Below are positions 36,619 to 49,445 of a stretch of DNA of 64,000 nucleotides, piece by piece. The notes under the pieces are model-generated. The model was not told the origin of the DNA, ran no database searches, and saw only the letters and a list, made by a program, of their open reading frames with translations. The DNA is from Rhyzopertha dominica (lineage: Eukaryota; Arthropoda; Insecta; Coleoptera; Bostrichidae). The stretch is from the NCBI GenBank assembly GCA_025024175.1, contig QCXZ01000064.1, forward strand, positions 22,378,286-22,442,285, written 5' to 3'. How positions within the stretch are numbered: the first letter of the stretch is position 1; each line of letters starts with the position of its first letter. A program made the translations under genes and the position numbers.

Positions 36619-37840
36619 GCGACTATAACACTCGCACTATATAATCACCAACACGAAAAGAAAACGAAATGAAACAAAATGTCAAAATAACACTCGCGTT
36701 GATGCAATAGCACACTCAATCATTGTAGGTTCTCTGGCACATCGAAACATGCTAAAGGAATAGTCAATTTAGGAATTGTTAGACCGCTAATTCACATACC
36801 TTCCTAATAGTTACAATAGTGTCATAGCAAGTATGACAAAACCTGATAGGTGTCCTACTTATGCCTTTGAATGATAACATTTGAACATTTCCGTGACGTA
36901 GTCGTAGTTAATGACACCCTAGTTATTTCTGCTAAATGGTTCCCTGTGTAATATATCGCACACTATTTTTAGTTAAATTTAAATATAACTGCAGCAATCA
37001 CGCAACGGTTCCAGCTGAACACGAAAACCGGATATTAAATCGAATAGATGCGGCTTCAATATACCGAGCTTTCGAAGAGGATGAACTTCTGGTGATTCTG
37101 AAAACGTAGGAATACAATTTGCATTGCTTAATGAAATGCATATGAAACCTCTTCACATACGCAATGAGCTGGCGGATAAAGATCAAAACGTGTCCTTCAA
37201 ACTTCCTTAATTGGAAAATTAAAAAATTATGTCATCGCGACATTTGTACAGGCCCACGTGAATACAATGGCTCGTTTGACATTGAGTCAGTATTTAATCG
37301 ATATTATCGAATTTAGTTGCTTATAGACAAAAAACAATTAAGCATTCCGGTTTTGTCCATAACAGTTACTGGCTCGATAAATGAAGTATAATCTTTCAGG
37401 TTATTAGAGGTAAATTAGTTCTCATAATGAATATATCCAAATTAGGTTGTTCCATATCATTTTGTATGCTTTTATGGAAAACTTGCATTGTATGTACCTG
37501 TCACTATCAAACAAGGTTAGAAAGTATAAGAGAATGTAACAGAAACTTAACTGCAGGTAGTACTCGCAATAATTTCTCTTGGAAACTTTACTTCACGTTC
37601 TTGGATTAAGTATTTAAAAGTATTGCAACGGCATCTTGGTCCAGAATGTTCTGTATTTATCGAACACTTACAATTAATAATAACTGTATAATTAAACTGT
37701 AACATTCGCCACAGTAGCTTCTGACCACTATGGCATTCCTACGATTTTTCGTTGACCTTAACTTTTTCATCTTCTGTTATGGAGCCTCCGACATAAATAT
37801 TATTTTCTCCTATCATCTAAGTTACATCCTTATGGGAAAT
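36619..37840. other. AT-rich non-coding stretch
   Basis: Only short open frames without recognisable domains were seen. Confidence 0.4.
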
Positions 37841-37841
37841 G

Positions 37842-38185
37842 TAAACAACATCTTCTTAAGTTGCCGTGACTGTGAGATTCACACCACCCGGATGGCCGGC
37901 TCACATATCGCGGCTGCCCTTGGCCGTCGCCACAGCTTTGGACTTTATCGTAATCTGCCAAATTACGAATAAGGTGGTTTTGATGGACGTCCGCGTTGTG
38001 GAATGACTTGGCTACTCTTTCTCGTGTGAATTCCTGGATTATTATAGGAACTTCGAGATCCCTGTGTATCTGAGAGTTCCTGACGAACCAGGGAACGTCA
38101 CTACCATCCGGAGAACCTTGCTCTGAATAACCTGTAGACGTTTGATAATATAGGTGGTCATAGACTTTTACACGGTTATACCCTC
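37842..38185 (-). pseudogene. Jockey-clade reverse-transcriptase C-terminal fragment
   Basis: The minus strand encodes RLQVIQSKVLRMVVT. After a one-base frame change it continues with PWFVRNSQIHRDLEVP and later NADVHQNHLIRNL. This matches the C-terminal region of Jockey-clade ORF2 ('lq..QNk.LR.i..aPwfvrN..ih.DL.ip'). The polymerase core is absent, so the copy is 5'-truncated. The enclosing 157-codon frame (37830-38303) is partly out of the correct frame. Confidence 0.75.
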
Positions 38186-38700
38186 GCACGGGTAAAACCG
38201 TATGGATAAGAACGAAGAAGGGATGCCTCTCTGCTAACGAAATACCGCAGTCTCGTTCGATTTGTGGTATAGTATAGTATACGGAAATGGCATTGACGTC
38301 CATAGTTGCAGCAAAAGCAAAATGCTAAAATAAACACAAATGTTCACAATGGACATTTACTTTTTTGAATTTTTTTCGAAAACGTTCGTGTAATAAAATT
38401 TATTACGCATTTTTTTGCTGGAACTTCTCAAATCCGACATTATGGCGTTCTTTTATTATACAACCTTCACTGAATTAAAACTAACAGTTGTAAATGTTCA
38501 CATATAATACACCAGCAGATTTCCAAAAACACGTTCAAAACGTTCGATTAAAATCAAGCGCCGAGCGATATTTTTGGAACTCCGGCAAAGCTGACGGTTT
38601 TTGCCCATACATTTGGATTGTGTACCTAAAGGTTTTACCCCCCTACGTTTCTACCCGTCTGGGTAAAATTGAGCAAAACGAACGATGTATCTAAATTGGT
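38186..38700. other. Non-coding stretch
   Basis: No domain was recognised. A plus-strand 66-codon open frame at 38494-38694 has no visible relatives. Confidence 0.35.
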
Positions 38701-38860
38701 AGCGATGTATAACTCCAATTGGCGAAGTATCTTCGTGTAGATTAATAGCTATTGTCACTCCTCAACTTGCTATTGAGGTTTAGCAGGCAACAGAGGTGCA
38801 TCATCTAGTGGGCTCTGTCTTCGATGTGTTTTCCACTACCCTTTCTTCTCGTCTGCTTTC

Positions 38861-38900
38861 CTTTATATATCTTCTATATCAGTTCTAGAAACTTCTAGAG
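38861..38900 (-). promoter_or_regulatory. Heat-shock element next to a TATA box in a putative gypsy LTR
   Basis: On the plus strand 38883-38900 reads TTC-ta-GAA-ac-TTC-ta-GAg. This is three perfect and one imperfect alternating nGAAn units at the exact 5-bp spacing that heat-shock factor recognises. On the minus strand the TATA-like word ATATATAAAG (38870-38861) lies 12 bases downstream. The pair sits just downstream of the gypsy pol end (38988), where the 3' LTR is expected. The sites are seen directly. Their LTR membership and heat response are inference. Confidence 0.5.
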
Positions 38901-38987
38901 ATCGACTGTTAGTTTTATCTGTTGTCTGTCGAGGCTAGGTAATTTCTTCGTTGGTGGTTGTTTCTTTACATTGTTGCTTTCTTAGTA

Positions 38988-39285
38988 CTAATCGTCCATA
39001 TCGTTTAACTGGTCTTGATATGGTACTAAGTGATCGATGCGCACAGCGAGACCCTCGCTGAATTTGAGTATACTACGTCATCATTAGTTTGTAAGGATCT
39101 TTCTAGGATCTAGATCACATTTGATGTACCCAACACCATTCTTCGTCTGATTTTAGACTGCTGTCTATTGTACCACCGACTCCCATCAGGGTGTAGCGTT
39201 TTTTTTGTGTCGTTATTCAATTTTCTATAGTTGACGCAGAACCTTGCGGACTTTGAAAGGGTTTGGTGATTCCTTGCTCTTCCAT
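38988..39285 (-). pseudogene. Ty3/gypsy pol remnant with internal deletion
   Basis: The minus strand encodes MEEQGITKPFQS (from 39285). After a frame change come ARFCVNYRKLNNDTKK, the start of the gypsy reverse transcriptase ('..g.i.pS.SPw.sp.v.v.kkdG..RfCvDYRkLN..T..d'). Only about 70 bases further on, GLAVRIDHLVPYQDQLND follows. That segment matches the extreme C-terminus of gypsy pol after integrase ('.vvHidrL.PY..'). The catalytic YVDD region, RNase H and integrase core between them are missing, so the copy is internally deleted. An LTR-like promoter follows downstream. Confidence 0.65.
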
Positions 39286-41540
39286 GTAAATTTAGACCTC
39301 CTAGATGCATCTTTTTTGCGCATGAGTAAGTACTACAAGATGATTCGTTGACATAACCCAAAGTAGGTATACTTGTCTGTTGGCCTGTTTTATTTACTGC
39401 TCCATTTTTTCTCGACCTTTATTTTTGACGTGGACACACTTCACGCTGTACTTTGGAGGTCAGTTTGTGAAAATCAGTAATGAGTAAAAAATTAGTAAAA
39501 CTGCAGGTTTCAAAAACAGACGACAGGTTAATAATTTACAAGTTTTGGTAGTAATAATTTACTGTGGTCAAATAATAAACCATCGTTTTGTGGTGTATAT
39601 ATTGGTTACATTAAAGAAATATATATCTTTTGGAGCGATAAGAAATTAGGGCACTTGCATTGGTGATGATGTTAATAAAGAATGGTTTTAGCGAAGGACA
39701 TCAAATATTTTTACTTTACCTGCCTGTATACGCTTTTTTTAGGATCGTAAAAAAACAAATTGTCAAAAGTAAAAAAGTCTGTTGGCAAAGGCAAAACGCT
39801 GATTTTATGTATGTCCTGTAGGAGGGCTTTTCGGCTTTTTAATCGGAATTCATATTGCTTGATCTCATGATCTGGAAGTTTCAGGCATATACATATAATA
39901 TAGCCGTATGTACAATCATCTTTTTGGGTAGGTTTTTGAGTAGAATCGTTTGGATAGTGTCTTCTCCTGGGACTTCGTTCCATTTCATTCTTTTAGGTAC
40001 GTTAACAGTTTCTTTAGAGTTTAGACCATATGCTACCTATATTTAGTATGTTGGTTGGATGGATGCTACGCAATACGTCCCATTTTTTAACAGTTTTCAG
40101 CTACTGTTTCCGCCCTTGGTGGAATTGGTGGGGTTTCTACTAAACTTAGGTATATTATGGATGGTTGATAGAATTACAGTGTATTCTATTGAACGTATCT
40201 ATGGTCTGTGTCATATTCTTCCATATACACTCGTAGGTGCATGCTGACGTTATTAGTAAATCTGTTACTCCAAATTGTATTGCTTTACAAACTCTTGCTG
40301 CTACTGCTTTGCTTTATCTACATTCCAATATTTTTGCCTTCCTGATTTTCCTACTACACAACCCATTTGCTCGCGGTTGTACCCTTTATAATAAATTGTA
40401 TAATAATATGTAATCTCCATACATCCCATTATTAGGCGTGTTTTAATAGTTGACGTGGTAATCATTTGTTTATTAGGACACAAAATCATTGTAAACACAA
40501 CCTTGATTGATCTCGAAGTCGCTTTTTCAAATTTGTCATTTCATCATCATACGCATATCTGGATTATATATAAAAAAAAAACTTCATCAAGTACCTGTTG
40601 AAAAAGTGCAGCTTTGTGTTTAAGTCCCCTCAAACCTTAACCCAAATAATAAAAACAAAAAGACGGATGTTCCGCATTTCTCTGGTTGGCAATTTCAAGG
40701 ACACGCCGTCCCCGAATCGATAAGGATGAAGATTATGTGAGGCACGTGCCCTGGCTTCTTTACGTGCCAGTGATATCGAGGAAAACGTTTCACGGACGGG
40801 TCAACCTGGTAATAAGNAACAAAGCGAAGGGGGTCACGGTGGTTTCGCATTGTGCAGAATGTTGCGCAAGCAGAAGCTGTGGGAGAACGTGGCAGGAGTG
40901 CCGCAGGGATCGGCTAGCGATCGTAATTGCCGCGTGTTGCGAGACAAAATAATGGGGTAGATCGTAAATTTGAGGCTTCTTTGTGTGGCGAGATTCGACA
41001 ATAGAGTTGCGATGTTGCCAAGACCAAAACTTTGTTTTGTTATTTTATCCGCAGGGAGGGTTGCCACCTTCCAGATGGTAGATCGGGACTGTCTATTTGT
41101 TCTTAACCAACGCACTAGCGCGATTGCTCTTTAACATTTTATCGCATTTTATTAGCTCACATCATGGCAACATTTTCAGGTCCGTATTTGACACAATCCT
41201 ACAATATGGTTTATTAAAATTTAATTTGATATCAGTGTTATTTTATTTAAAAAACAAGTCATAAATATAAACAGTAATTTAATAAAACATAAAATGAATC
41301 AAAACATTTTAAAACAAAAAAATCGATTTACATAATTGATATACATACATAATATGTAAATATTTAATTATATCACACATTTGTACAATTTAAAAAGTTA
41401 GTCATCCTCTGTCATAAAATCACTTTCATCATTACAGTCGTCTGATAAATTTATTATCAAGTTCTTTTTCTTTATTGCGTGTCGTACTCAGTTAAACCAA
41501 AGTTCGTTTAAAATTTTTTTAACCTCTTCTCTTATCAAAC
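39286..41540. other. Stretch without a supported gene, containing one GC-rich patch
   Basis: Positions 40690-41110 are GC- and CpG-rich. A plus-strand frame near 40890 reads AGVPQGSA, the reverse-transcriptase box found in R1-type elements, but no matching motif upstream or downstream was found in any frame, so I leave it unassigned. The rest is AT-rich. Confidence 0.35.
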
Positions 41541-41924
41541 CTATTGTTGTGCAGCCGAATTTTGGGATAGTTCAATCTGCTTTAAATCCATCTCTTTCGC
41601 TAGTTCATCTATCTTACCTGTAAATTTTTTAACAAATTCTTTTGTTCTCAACACCTTCAAAAGTTGTTTGTTAGTATACGTGCCTTCAAAGTATAAATCG
41701 TTTTCGTGTAAAAAATTTTCAATATCATCTTTTTTCCACGAATTGTTTGGGATGTTTCTTATTTGTATCAAATGGTAATTTGAGTTGTCTAAAACCATAA
41801 CACTATTTTTGGTAATTTTGGAAGTATTTTGTCGTAAACATTCTTTGAAAGCGTCGGCGTCTTGGCGTGTGTAATGTTTTTTGAAGACAGGAAAAGAGCA
41901 CCCAACCTTCTTGAGATCCTGCAT
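41541..41924 (-). pseudogene. DDE transposase C-terminal fragment, third Tc1/mariner-like family
   Basis: The 127-codon open frame contains VMVLDNSNYHLIQI, matching the 'vivmDNAsYHs' second catalytic Asp box of a DDE_3 transposase-derived group widespread in arthropods. It continues with WKKDDIENFLHENDLYFEGT and KQLLKVLR, matching '..K.diieWL......p....K.eLl.l'. Upstream minus-strand sequence to about 42460 probably holds more of it, but it is broken by stops and could not be aligned securely. Confidence 0.65.
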
Positions 41925-43634
41925 GCATTATTATAATGCGCTTTCAATGAGATGCTAGTACATTAAGAGCACATTTTGAAGTTTCATCGGTCCGTCCTTT
42001 TTTAAACGATATCATGTGTGTCTTACCAGGTTTCATACCGATACACTACGGGAACGGAAGTTTCTTTGCCACATTTTATTTTTAAGTCACTTGTAGCTTG
42101 CGTATGTAACATCTATAATGTCAAAACAACGTTGTTTTCGTACCATGCGTCGTAGATTACATCTCGTATTAAAGAGGTGTTTTTATTTTGTAATGATTTT
42201 GATGAACCTGAATCTTTCCATGTTTTTCGTACTGTAACACCGCAAGTGACAGTTTTCCGAATTATTGAATGTTGAACTCATTCTCGATACTTTTATAGTT
42301 GCTCCACTCATTTCCGTCCGTTTTTACATACTCCTAAACATTTAAAATAAGCTGTTTACAGTTAGCCGACAAATAGACACGGGAGCCACGGAGTGTACTA
42401 CTATGGGGTGCACTTTGGAATTCCTCCTCGGAGTCGTCCACAAGATCAGTCTTTAACCTTTTCGACATTTTCGAACCTTCACTCCATGGTCTCCACACGA
42501 CGTTGAGTCTAAAAACGCGGCAATAAATAAGACGAAAAGAATAATGGAAAATCTAAACCAGGAAAAATAATTACATTTATTTTGATAACCCATAAAATAT
42601 CATCATTTTCACTTTGAACAACAATGCTGAGTCTTAACGACCAGCACGCACAAGAACAAGTTCAAAATTGTTAAGGTCTTTTTATTTTCAAATTGGAATT
42701 TCCATTATACGTAGAAAGTAAATATTGTAGAAATCAAACAGTGTATAGTGATATTCAAAGGTCATATTGTCATTAGTCAACGGTAATATCATAAGATCTT
42801 GAAAAATAATCGAATTGGCATTAATAATTTGGCTTTAGACTTTAGTCTAAGATAATCGAGACTTGTTTTTATTTTCACGTCAATGCATATCAGTCAAAAG
42901 TCAGATATTTACTTTTCTTGCCGCTTTTACCAAACCTCTCCTCCCCCGAGTCCGTACAGATAGGATGAGAGAAACCCGTATTAGTGGTTTATTACTTTAT
43001 AGTCCTCGTCGTAATCCATTTGAAGAGGCTCAGTTGTAATCGCACTAAATCGTTGGTCAAACTATAAAAAAACATAATTATAACTAAAAAAAAACTGTAA
43101 GTTACCAAAGAATTTGTACCGTATACTACAGATGACAGTTAATAAAATTAGTATCTAATACGAATATTCATTGAACAAAAATAAAAAGTATTATTCAAAG
43201 AAGAAAAGAGAGAAATAGGTACAGTTAGGTCAAATTAAAGTAAAGCGTGCGACGTAGTAAACTTTGAATTGTTGCTTGCTAATGAATTAGGTGACATAGG
43301 TTTCAGTGAGGCCTATACACAGTCATGACAAAACGTAGAGAATAAAATCAGTGATTATTTACAATCAGATTTAAGGGAAACTGGTAGTGGCGTCCCTTAC
43401 GTTATTATATATCGGGGCCTTATTATTTTTGCTGTAGATTTTTGATTTGCCTGCAGTTGTAACAAGTTCACACATTCAAATATATCTGCATTGCATTTTA
43501 GGGGTAGCTTATAACGCAATAGCCGCTATTAATCGTGACTAAAATTTATTTTCAAAATGGTGCAGCCATGACGATCGAACGTCTTAAAAAGACTATTGCT
43601 GTCTGCTTTTGTGATCAACATAATAGTATGCTCA
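41925..43634. other. AT-rich stretch, possibly including the decayed upstream part of the 41.5-kb transposase
   Basis: No clear domain was seen. Short minus-strand open stretches between 41930 and 42460 may belong to the transposase fragment next to it. Confidence 0.35.
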
Positions 43635-43740
43635 AATTATAGTATTGCTGTAGATCGAACTATGCTTGACAAGGTGAACTCTGCTCAGAGTTTGGGTGTC
43701 GTCTTTCATAAAAAATTTTGTTTAAGTATGGTACTGCGAT
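43635..43740 (+). pseudogene. Small Jockey/CR1-like reverse-transcriptase fragment
   Basis: The plus strand encodes YSIAVDRTMLDKV and then NSAQSLGVVFHKKFC, resembling 'Y.l.g..l.kv....DLGv.fd.kL.f', the segment after the catalytic core in Jockey/CR1 reverse transcriptases. It is about 35 codons long and has no flanking support. Confidence 0.3.
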
Positions 43741-43744
43741 GAAG

Positions 43745-46595
43745 TGTACAAAACATCTCTTAAGTTAAAAGCGATGTACGGCGTGAGAAACCTCTAGGAT
43801 GAGAACATAAAATTAAAAAAATCTTCTATAGATTATTCTTCTCAAGTCTATTGTCACTTTGTGTCAAAATACAATTTAATGTTGAAAACGTTTGTTTGAT
43901 ATATATGCGCAAGATTTTATCGAGAGAACACATCACCCAACATTTAATTCGCTTGAGTGGAATAAAAATATATTTCAGAATGGAATACTTATATAGTATA
44001 TGAATGTATGAGATATTCAGCAATAATGTACCTTCATATCTATCAGATACGACGCTCAAAGTTAGATCTAACTCTTCTACAGTACCATAATGTAATCATA
44101 CGTCAAAACAAATATAATGTTCTGTTTCAGCGAGCTTTATGAAATAAGTGAATCTGCACGTTTCCTCNATATGCTTTTATAATTTTATAATGATGAATGC
44201 AGCAACTACACACTGATTCAGTACAATNAAAAAAAAACGTTTTGTTAGCCTCAACTAGTTGCAAAAAATACTTAAATCAAACAAATATGCAATAAGGTTG
44301 TGATAGGTCGCAACAAACGTATGAAAGCAGTGTACTGAAAGGAGAAGTCAAACGGTAAAAGCGTAAAAATGTAAACTTATAAATTAATACTTGTTAGTGT
44401 AGCAGTTTCACTCATATAAAAATTATTCACGACTATCGAATTTAACTACGCGCTGAATACATTTGCTTTCGTTGAAATAAATACATATACAATTTATGTC
44501 ACTTTCGATTTGTATTTATTTGCGAAAAGTATCGGAATTAGTACGAAAAGTATAAAACAATATATCAAATAAAGTTCATTTCATATAATTCTTTAAATAA
44601 ACATTCAAGTATCACTCAATTGATGGTTAATTGCAAAGAGCGTTATTTCCGTCACTCTAATACTGTGAAAATTGTACAAATTGTCTTCAATATTCTTACT
44701 CCATAAACAACTGACAGTTATAAAGAATATTCTTAACTAAATTCATTAAAACCAAATACAGCAAACACAAACACATTATAGCATGCATATTGTTCAGATA
44801 CAGTGCACATAAACCAGAACATTACGTTCAAAACATAAACCAACGAGTTTTCATTTTGAAATCTTAGGTTCTTATTATCTTTATTAAAATATATCGTCAG
44901 CGGCAACAATATTTGAAAACAATTTAATGTTACATAGTGCTAACAGTACATCTAGCTCGGAAAACTAAACAGACTCTAATTACAACGCAAAACTATTTGT
45001 TTAAAATAAATAATTTCTATCTGTACCAACTGTTACAGTATTATCAAAAGTAATACTTCATTCCAGATAGATAACTGCGCAGATATACATACAGGTTGTG
45101 TTCGAACCGGAGGTCTGTTGACAACCCTTTTTATTTCCCTTTAGTTCAACAAAAGCAAACGGCAGGTAAACAGGTTTTTCATGGCGCTTTGATGGCCTGA
45201 ATCTTCTCTCGGAGAGGTAAAGAAGGTGCTCGCTTGTAAATAGCGATGGAAAGCTTTACATTTAGTCGAATCTATACACACATGTCGGTTACCAAGGAAA
45301 AGTTGATAAAACACAAGGGATCTCTAAATAAAAAGTGGACATTTTAATAGTAGTTTTTACTTGCACACCCAACGGATGGGAAGTATTGTATCGCGAAAAA
45401 ANAGTTTCAAAAATTTGTATTTGCTCTATCGCTTTAAAATGCTCGAAAACGTCCAAAAACAAAATTTGAGCCAAAAATTTCTTGTCGTATGTGTCTGCCG
45501 GTCTGTGTGGACGCGATAACTTTCGAAAGACTCGACTACCCAAAGCGATCTATTGTTTTTGGGGTAAATAGGGTATAGGGAAGGGGGTGAAATTGTGCAA
45601 ATTTTTATTTTTTCCTTTAAGTATGTGATTAGTAGTATAATTGCGAGTATTATTCGTCCGTATAAATTTTCGGTGCAGCAACTGTTTAAAAGATATTAGC
45701 AAGAAACCGTCACTAAAAAACGGTTTTTCCAAAATATCTCCGAAAATACTTAATATATTCAAAAAGTTTCTCACAAAAAGTTCCAAGAAACTGGATTTTG
45801 GACCCTGACCAAACGATTTTTTTTAAATTTTGCTATTATATAGAAAATCAAATTCCTGATCAGAAAGCACTCTTGCAATTTTTTGTTAAGTTAATAATTT
45901 TGTAGTTATTTAGAAAAAACCGATTTTAAAAATTTATATATTTTTGCTAATATCACGAGGACCGTTTGTCGTAGTAAAAATGTGTAGAGGAAAAAAATCT
46001 CAAAACCTCATTACTGATCGTATAAGAAATAAACGCGTAAATGTAATTTTGACAATTTCATGTGGAAATATTGATTCAATTTGCCGTGGTTTTTATGTGT
46101 TCAGGCCTTCTTGACAACGGCATAAAAAATTATAATTACACCTGATTTCTTTTTTAAAATCGAAAGATCAAATATTCACAAGGTGTTTATGGCAATAAAA
46201 TATTTCTTAAATAAATATATTTACTCTCCGAATTGTATATCATTGGATTTAAAAAATATTGTTTGGTTATTTCCTATCATTTTTAGTTTTTAAATGAACA
46301 AAATGTAACGAGAAGTAAAAAACTTCAGTTAATTTTGTGATGCGTGTGAAGTGCAAATAAATATGTACATGCCCATTTAGTAATTAANTACTCAAAAGCT
46401 GTGGTATTTTTGACAAAATTATAAGATACTGTGGTAATAAAGTTTAACCAGCATTGATCATAATTTTTCTCCCATTGCACATATTAATCCAGAAAATAAT
46501 CTTATTTGAAGTAGGACTACTAATTTCATTTAATAATCCTTATGGTAAATCAGCTATTAATAAAAGCACTGGCATTAAACGGCGTAATAACATAT
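43745..46595. other. AT-rich stretch with a repeat-like segment
   Basis: No gene was recognised. Around 45480-45560 the sequence GTCTGTGTGGACGCGATAAC and the neighbouring CTTTCGAAAGAC are of the type found in dispersed insect repeats. The downstream ~500 bases, with frequent short A and T runs, may belong to the same unit. Confidence 0.35.
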
Positions 46596-46599
46596 TTCT

Positions 46600-46676
46600 A
46601 CGTATAAGCGGTGGAGTGCCAGGTCGTAAACCTGAAGGACCGAGTTCCAATCCGGGTCAGAGCCAGAATTTTTTTT
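46600..46676 (+). repeat. tRNA-like SINE head
   Basis: TAAGCGGTGGAGTGCC (46605-46620) resembles a pol III A box and GAGTTCCAATCC (46642-46653) resembles the B box GGTTCGANTCC. They are separated by a CAGG...CCTG hairpin like an anticodon stem. A T8 run follows at 46670. The T-stem and anticodon loop do not pair well enough for a functional tRNA, so a tRNA-derived SINE fragment is the better reading. Confidence 0.4.
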
Positions 46677-47592
46677 GTATTTGTGTCGGATCCTGCACAA
46701 TTAAGTACATTATTATAACTATATATCTAAAGGCAATCATATATTATCATTTATTATGCTAGTAAGCTGTATCAGCTGGAATATCTTGTCTTGTAAAATT
46801 TCATACATCTGAGTTAAGGATGATTGCTGATGATCTCGATAGAACAAACGGTACAATCATTATTAAGTTTTTAAAAATGCTTATGATACTTAGTTAACCA
46901 TGCAGTTCCATTCTAGTGGATGTAGTTTGAGGGTATATAATGCTGTATCTGAAAAACTCCGTAATTGGTAACTACATGTCATATTTTTTTTAAATAGATA
47001 GGTAACAACCTTCTGAAGTGCAAGTCATGAATTTATTGAAACCTGTCATTCTTGTCGATATACCTAAGGATACGATGGACAGAAAAAAATTCAAAATCCA
47101 TTCCCACTGCGAGTTTTCATTGAGAATATTGTTTTTCAGTTGCACAAAAGCCACAATTCAACAGTGAGGCGACTAATAACAGTAAACAATACGCAGTATG
47201 ACGACATGATTATCCGGATTGGCGGTGAATGGCTAAAACGTGCCGAACACAGTGAATTTAGGACAAGGTCGGCGAGATGAAAGGGGTGGGTGCGGATAAG
47301 GGTGAAAAGTGCAAACACGTGTAGAGAGGACCCGTGCTTTGTGAAGCGTTGCGTGCAACTGTAATTCCTGCGCTTTACATTATGCAAAAACTCAGCGTGC
47401 AGTCACAGAAACTGTATTTGCCTTTGTAACTCGCATCTGCCCTTTGTTTTAGTTCACTTCTGTTAGAAATTAGGTGTGACGCCTGCTCATGCCACGTAAT
47501 TAAAGTTTCGCCAGTAGATTTTCTGTAAAAGGAAAATGGATTTATGTGGAGTAAGCTAATGGTGGGACGTGGAGTACTATATTGTTTGTATT
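46677..47592. other. Stretch without a recognised gene
   Basis: Positions 47140-47400 are somewhat GC-richer, with an 83-codon minus-strand open frame (47136-47387) that shows no known domain. Confidence 0.35.
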
Positions 47593-48093
47593 CAGTGTGT
47601 CCCAACTAAAATTTTCATAGTAGGGTTTTACCAGTTCATTTCTTTGTTCTGTATTATACAACATTTAAAAAGTTTTTAAACTTAATTATTGCAGGATAAT
47701 AATTTACGCCATCATATAGAAACTGTAAAAATTATAATTTTACCTCTTTCGTAATGGAGACAACATTTTTTAGTCCGTTCGTGCCACAAAACACTTGCTT
47801 GCAATTTGAACGAGTGTGTCGGAATGACAATTGCGGAAATTTCAGTGAGCCTCAAACAAAGTCGTGACTCAAAAACTATATTTCTTAAAATTAGTAAAAA
47901 AACATATTTGCATAGACAATGAAAACAACTTCAAAATGATGTCATCCAACCCCTCTTGATATTTAAACTTTTAATGGGTGGCTCACCGCGATAGAAGAAT
48001 GCAGAAATAACTTTGAAACCAACATAAATTTTTTTTCAAACTTGGATAAAATCGGAGATTTTAGGTGGAGCAAATTTTAGTTAGGACTACCTG
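47593..48093. mobile_element. Possible non-autonomous TIR element of ~500 bp
   Basis: The left end CAGTGTGTCCCAACTAAAAT matches the inverse of the right end (CAGGTAGTCCTAACTAAAAT read on the minus strand) with a few differences. No coding capacity was recognised between them and no clear target duplication was found, so the ends are approximate. Confidence 0.45.
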
Positions 48094-49009
48094 TATGTTC
48101 TTTAATTTATCCCGTTGTATTAGATATAGTTACTGAAGTTTTTTCTTTCACCTTCGGTGTATTTCTATTTAACTAGAAAACCCTGTATACAATTTTAAGT
48201 TTTTAAATATGTAAATCTGGTGGTTAAAACTGGACGTTATTCAATGTCCAGAATTAAGAACATTGTTCGATTTGGTATTCAATCCAACCTATTAGAAATT
48301 TACTTTTATATGCATACTTTTAAACCACCATGCATAAATAGAATGGATCTCCTTTTTCGCGTTAATTTTTTGCACACAGTAAAACATTTAGCGCTGTTTT
48401 GCAGATTTGCTACCGGCACAGCTGGTTTCTCTCAGCACAAACGTTTTTGTTGGCATTGCATTTCATCCTCATAGTAAATATTTCTCGGCGAATAGTTATT
48501 TAAGATAAACGGCAAGCTTTGTTTTCTACTCTTTACTATTAGTAATACTTATGTATTTATATCATCTATATCGCTGAAATTTGCTAACCCTCTACCAAAA
48601 GCTGCAAATATTGCTGTTTCCACAGTTTCTTGCTTAATTGGAGGTGCAAATAGTGACAAGTGTTTCTTTCGATCTTTGCAAGATCTATTGAACGCTAAAC
48701 TCGATCCACAACTGCTCTGTTCTTCTGCATTTCGCCATCTCTTTATATTATATTAGTACAGCACTAGTAGCAGTAAATTTTTTATCCTATTCCCATTTTT
48801 GTGTCTAATTTCCTAGTGTTCAACCCACTTGATGTAACGTGTCTCAAAAGTCTAGAGATATATTACTTTATAGAATAAAAAATGGTTTGCGTCATTTTTT
48901 CACAGGTATAATTAACAGCTTTATAAACAACAACATGTTTATCTTATTAGTCTTCAACAATACGTAGTCTTCTATACCCATTGAGCATTAAGCTTTGGAC
49001 ATTTCAATA
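48094..49009. other. AT-rich stretch without a recognised gene
   Basis: An 84-codon plus-strand open frame at 48220-48474 shows no known domain. Confidence 0.35.
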
Positions 49010-49445
49010 TCAATTTACCGAATTTTAATTAAAATTCGGTTTTCCAACTTCGATTATATAGTTTTCGAGACAAAATAGCCCAGAAATCTTCAATTGACCT
49101 AGTGCTGAGTTTTGGGGGTTGTCGTTTCTCGACTTAAAAGGTGTGGTGTGTGCATTCAACCAATGTTCACTTCACTTGCATAATGGCATAAGGCTAAATC
49201 TAACCAAAACATAATATGTATCACATTGAACATGATTCTGATGAATAAAATTGGTCAGTTTTGTAGAACAATGGTGAATATAACATTGACTGTTTACAGC
49301 TCGCCTTTTGTCCCACACACGGTCTTGAAAAATTTTGTTTGTATTTTACATAGTCTGTCTTTTTTCAAAAAAAATTTGCTTTCGTTAGTTGTGTCCTTGG
49401 AAACAGCGCAGCGCTGCACCGTGAAAGTTTTTTCAATGACGTTAC
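49010..49445 (-). pseudogene. Second copy of the DD37E-like mariner transposase
   Basis: Minus-strand segments from about 49330 downwards read AVNSQCYIHHCSTKLTNFIH, then QNHVQCDT, IMFWLDLALCHYASEV and SIEDFWAILSRKLYN. They line up with AIDANLYKRKRLSKLLNFIR, IMFWPDLASCHYARTT and PIEKFWSLLSRKVYD of the 9.8-10.8 kb copy. FWPDLA has become FWLDLA, keeping the Asp. Frame changes and stops are frequent, and the N-terminal half was not recognised. Confidence 0.7.

Noticed and set aside
37830..38303. 157-codon minus-strand ORF as a host gene
   Set aside because: Its C-terminal part is a Jockey-type protein tail and its first part matches only after changing frame, so it is a retrotransposon remnant.
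40880..40910. R1-type retrotransposon call from AGVPQGSA
   Set aside because: One heptapeptide alone is not enough. No FADD, LGV or endonuclease motif was found in any frame nearby.
41541..41924. Intact host gene of 127 codons
   Set aside because: The DNSNYH box and K-D-I-E-N-F-L segment identify a DDE transposase tail, and upstream sequence is broken by stops.
46600..46676. Functional tRNA gene
   Set aside because: A- and B-box-like words are present, but T-stem pairing and the conserved anticodon-loop T are missing, so a SINE head is more likely.
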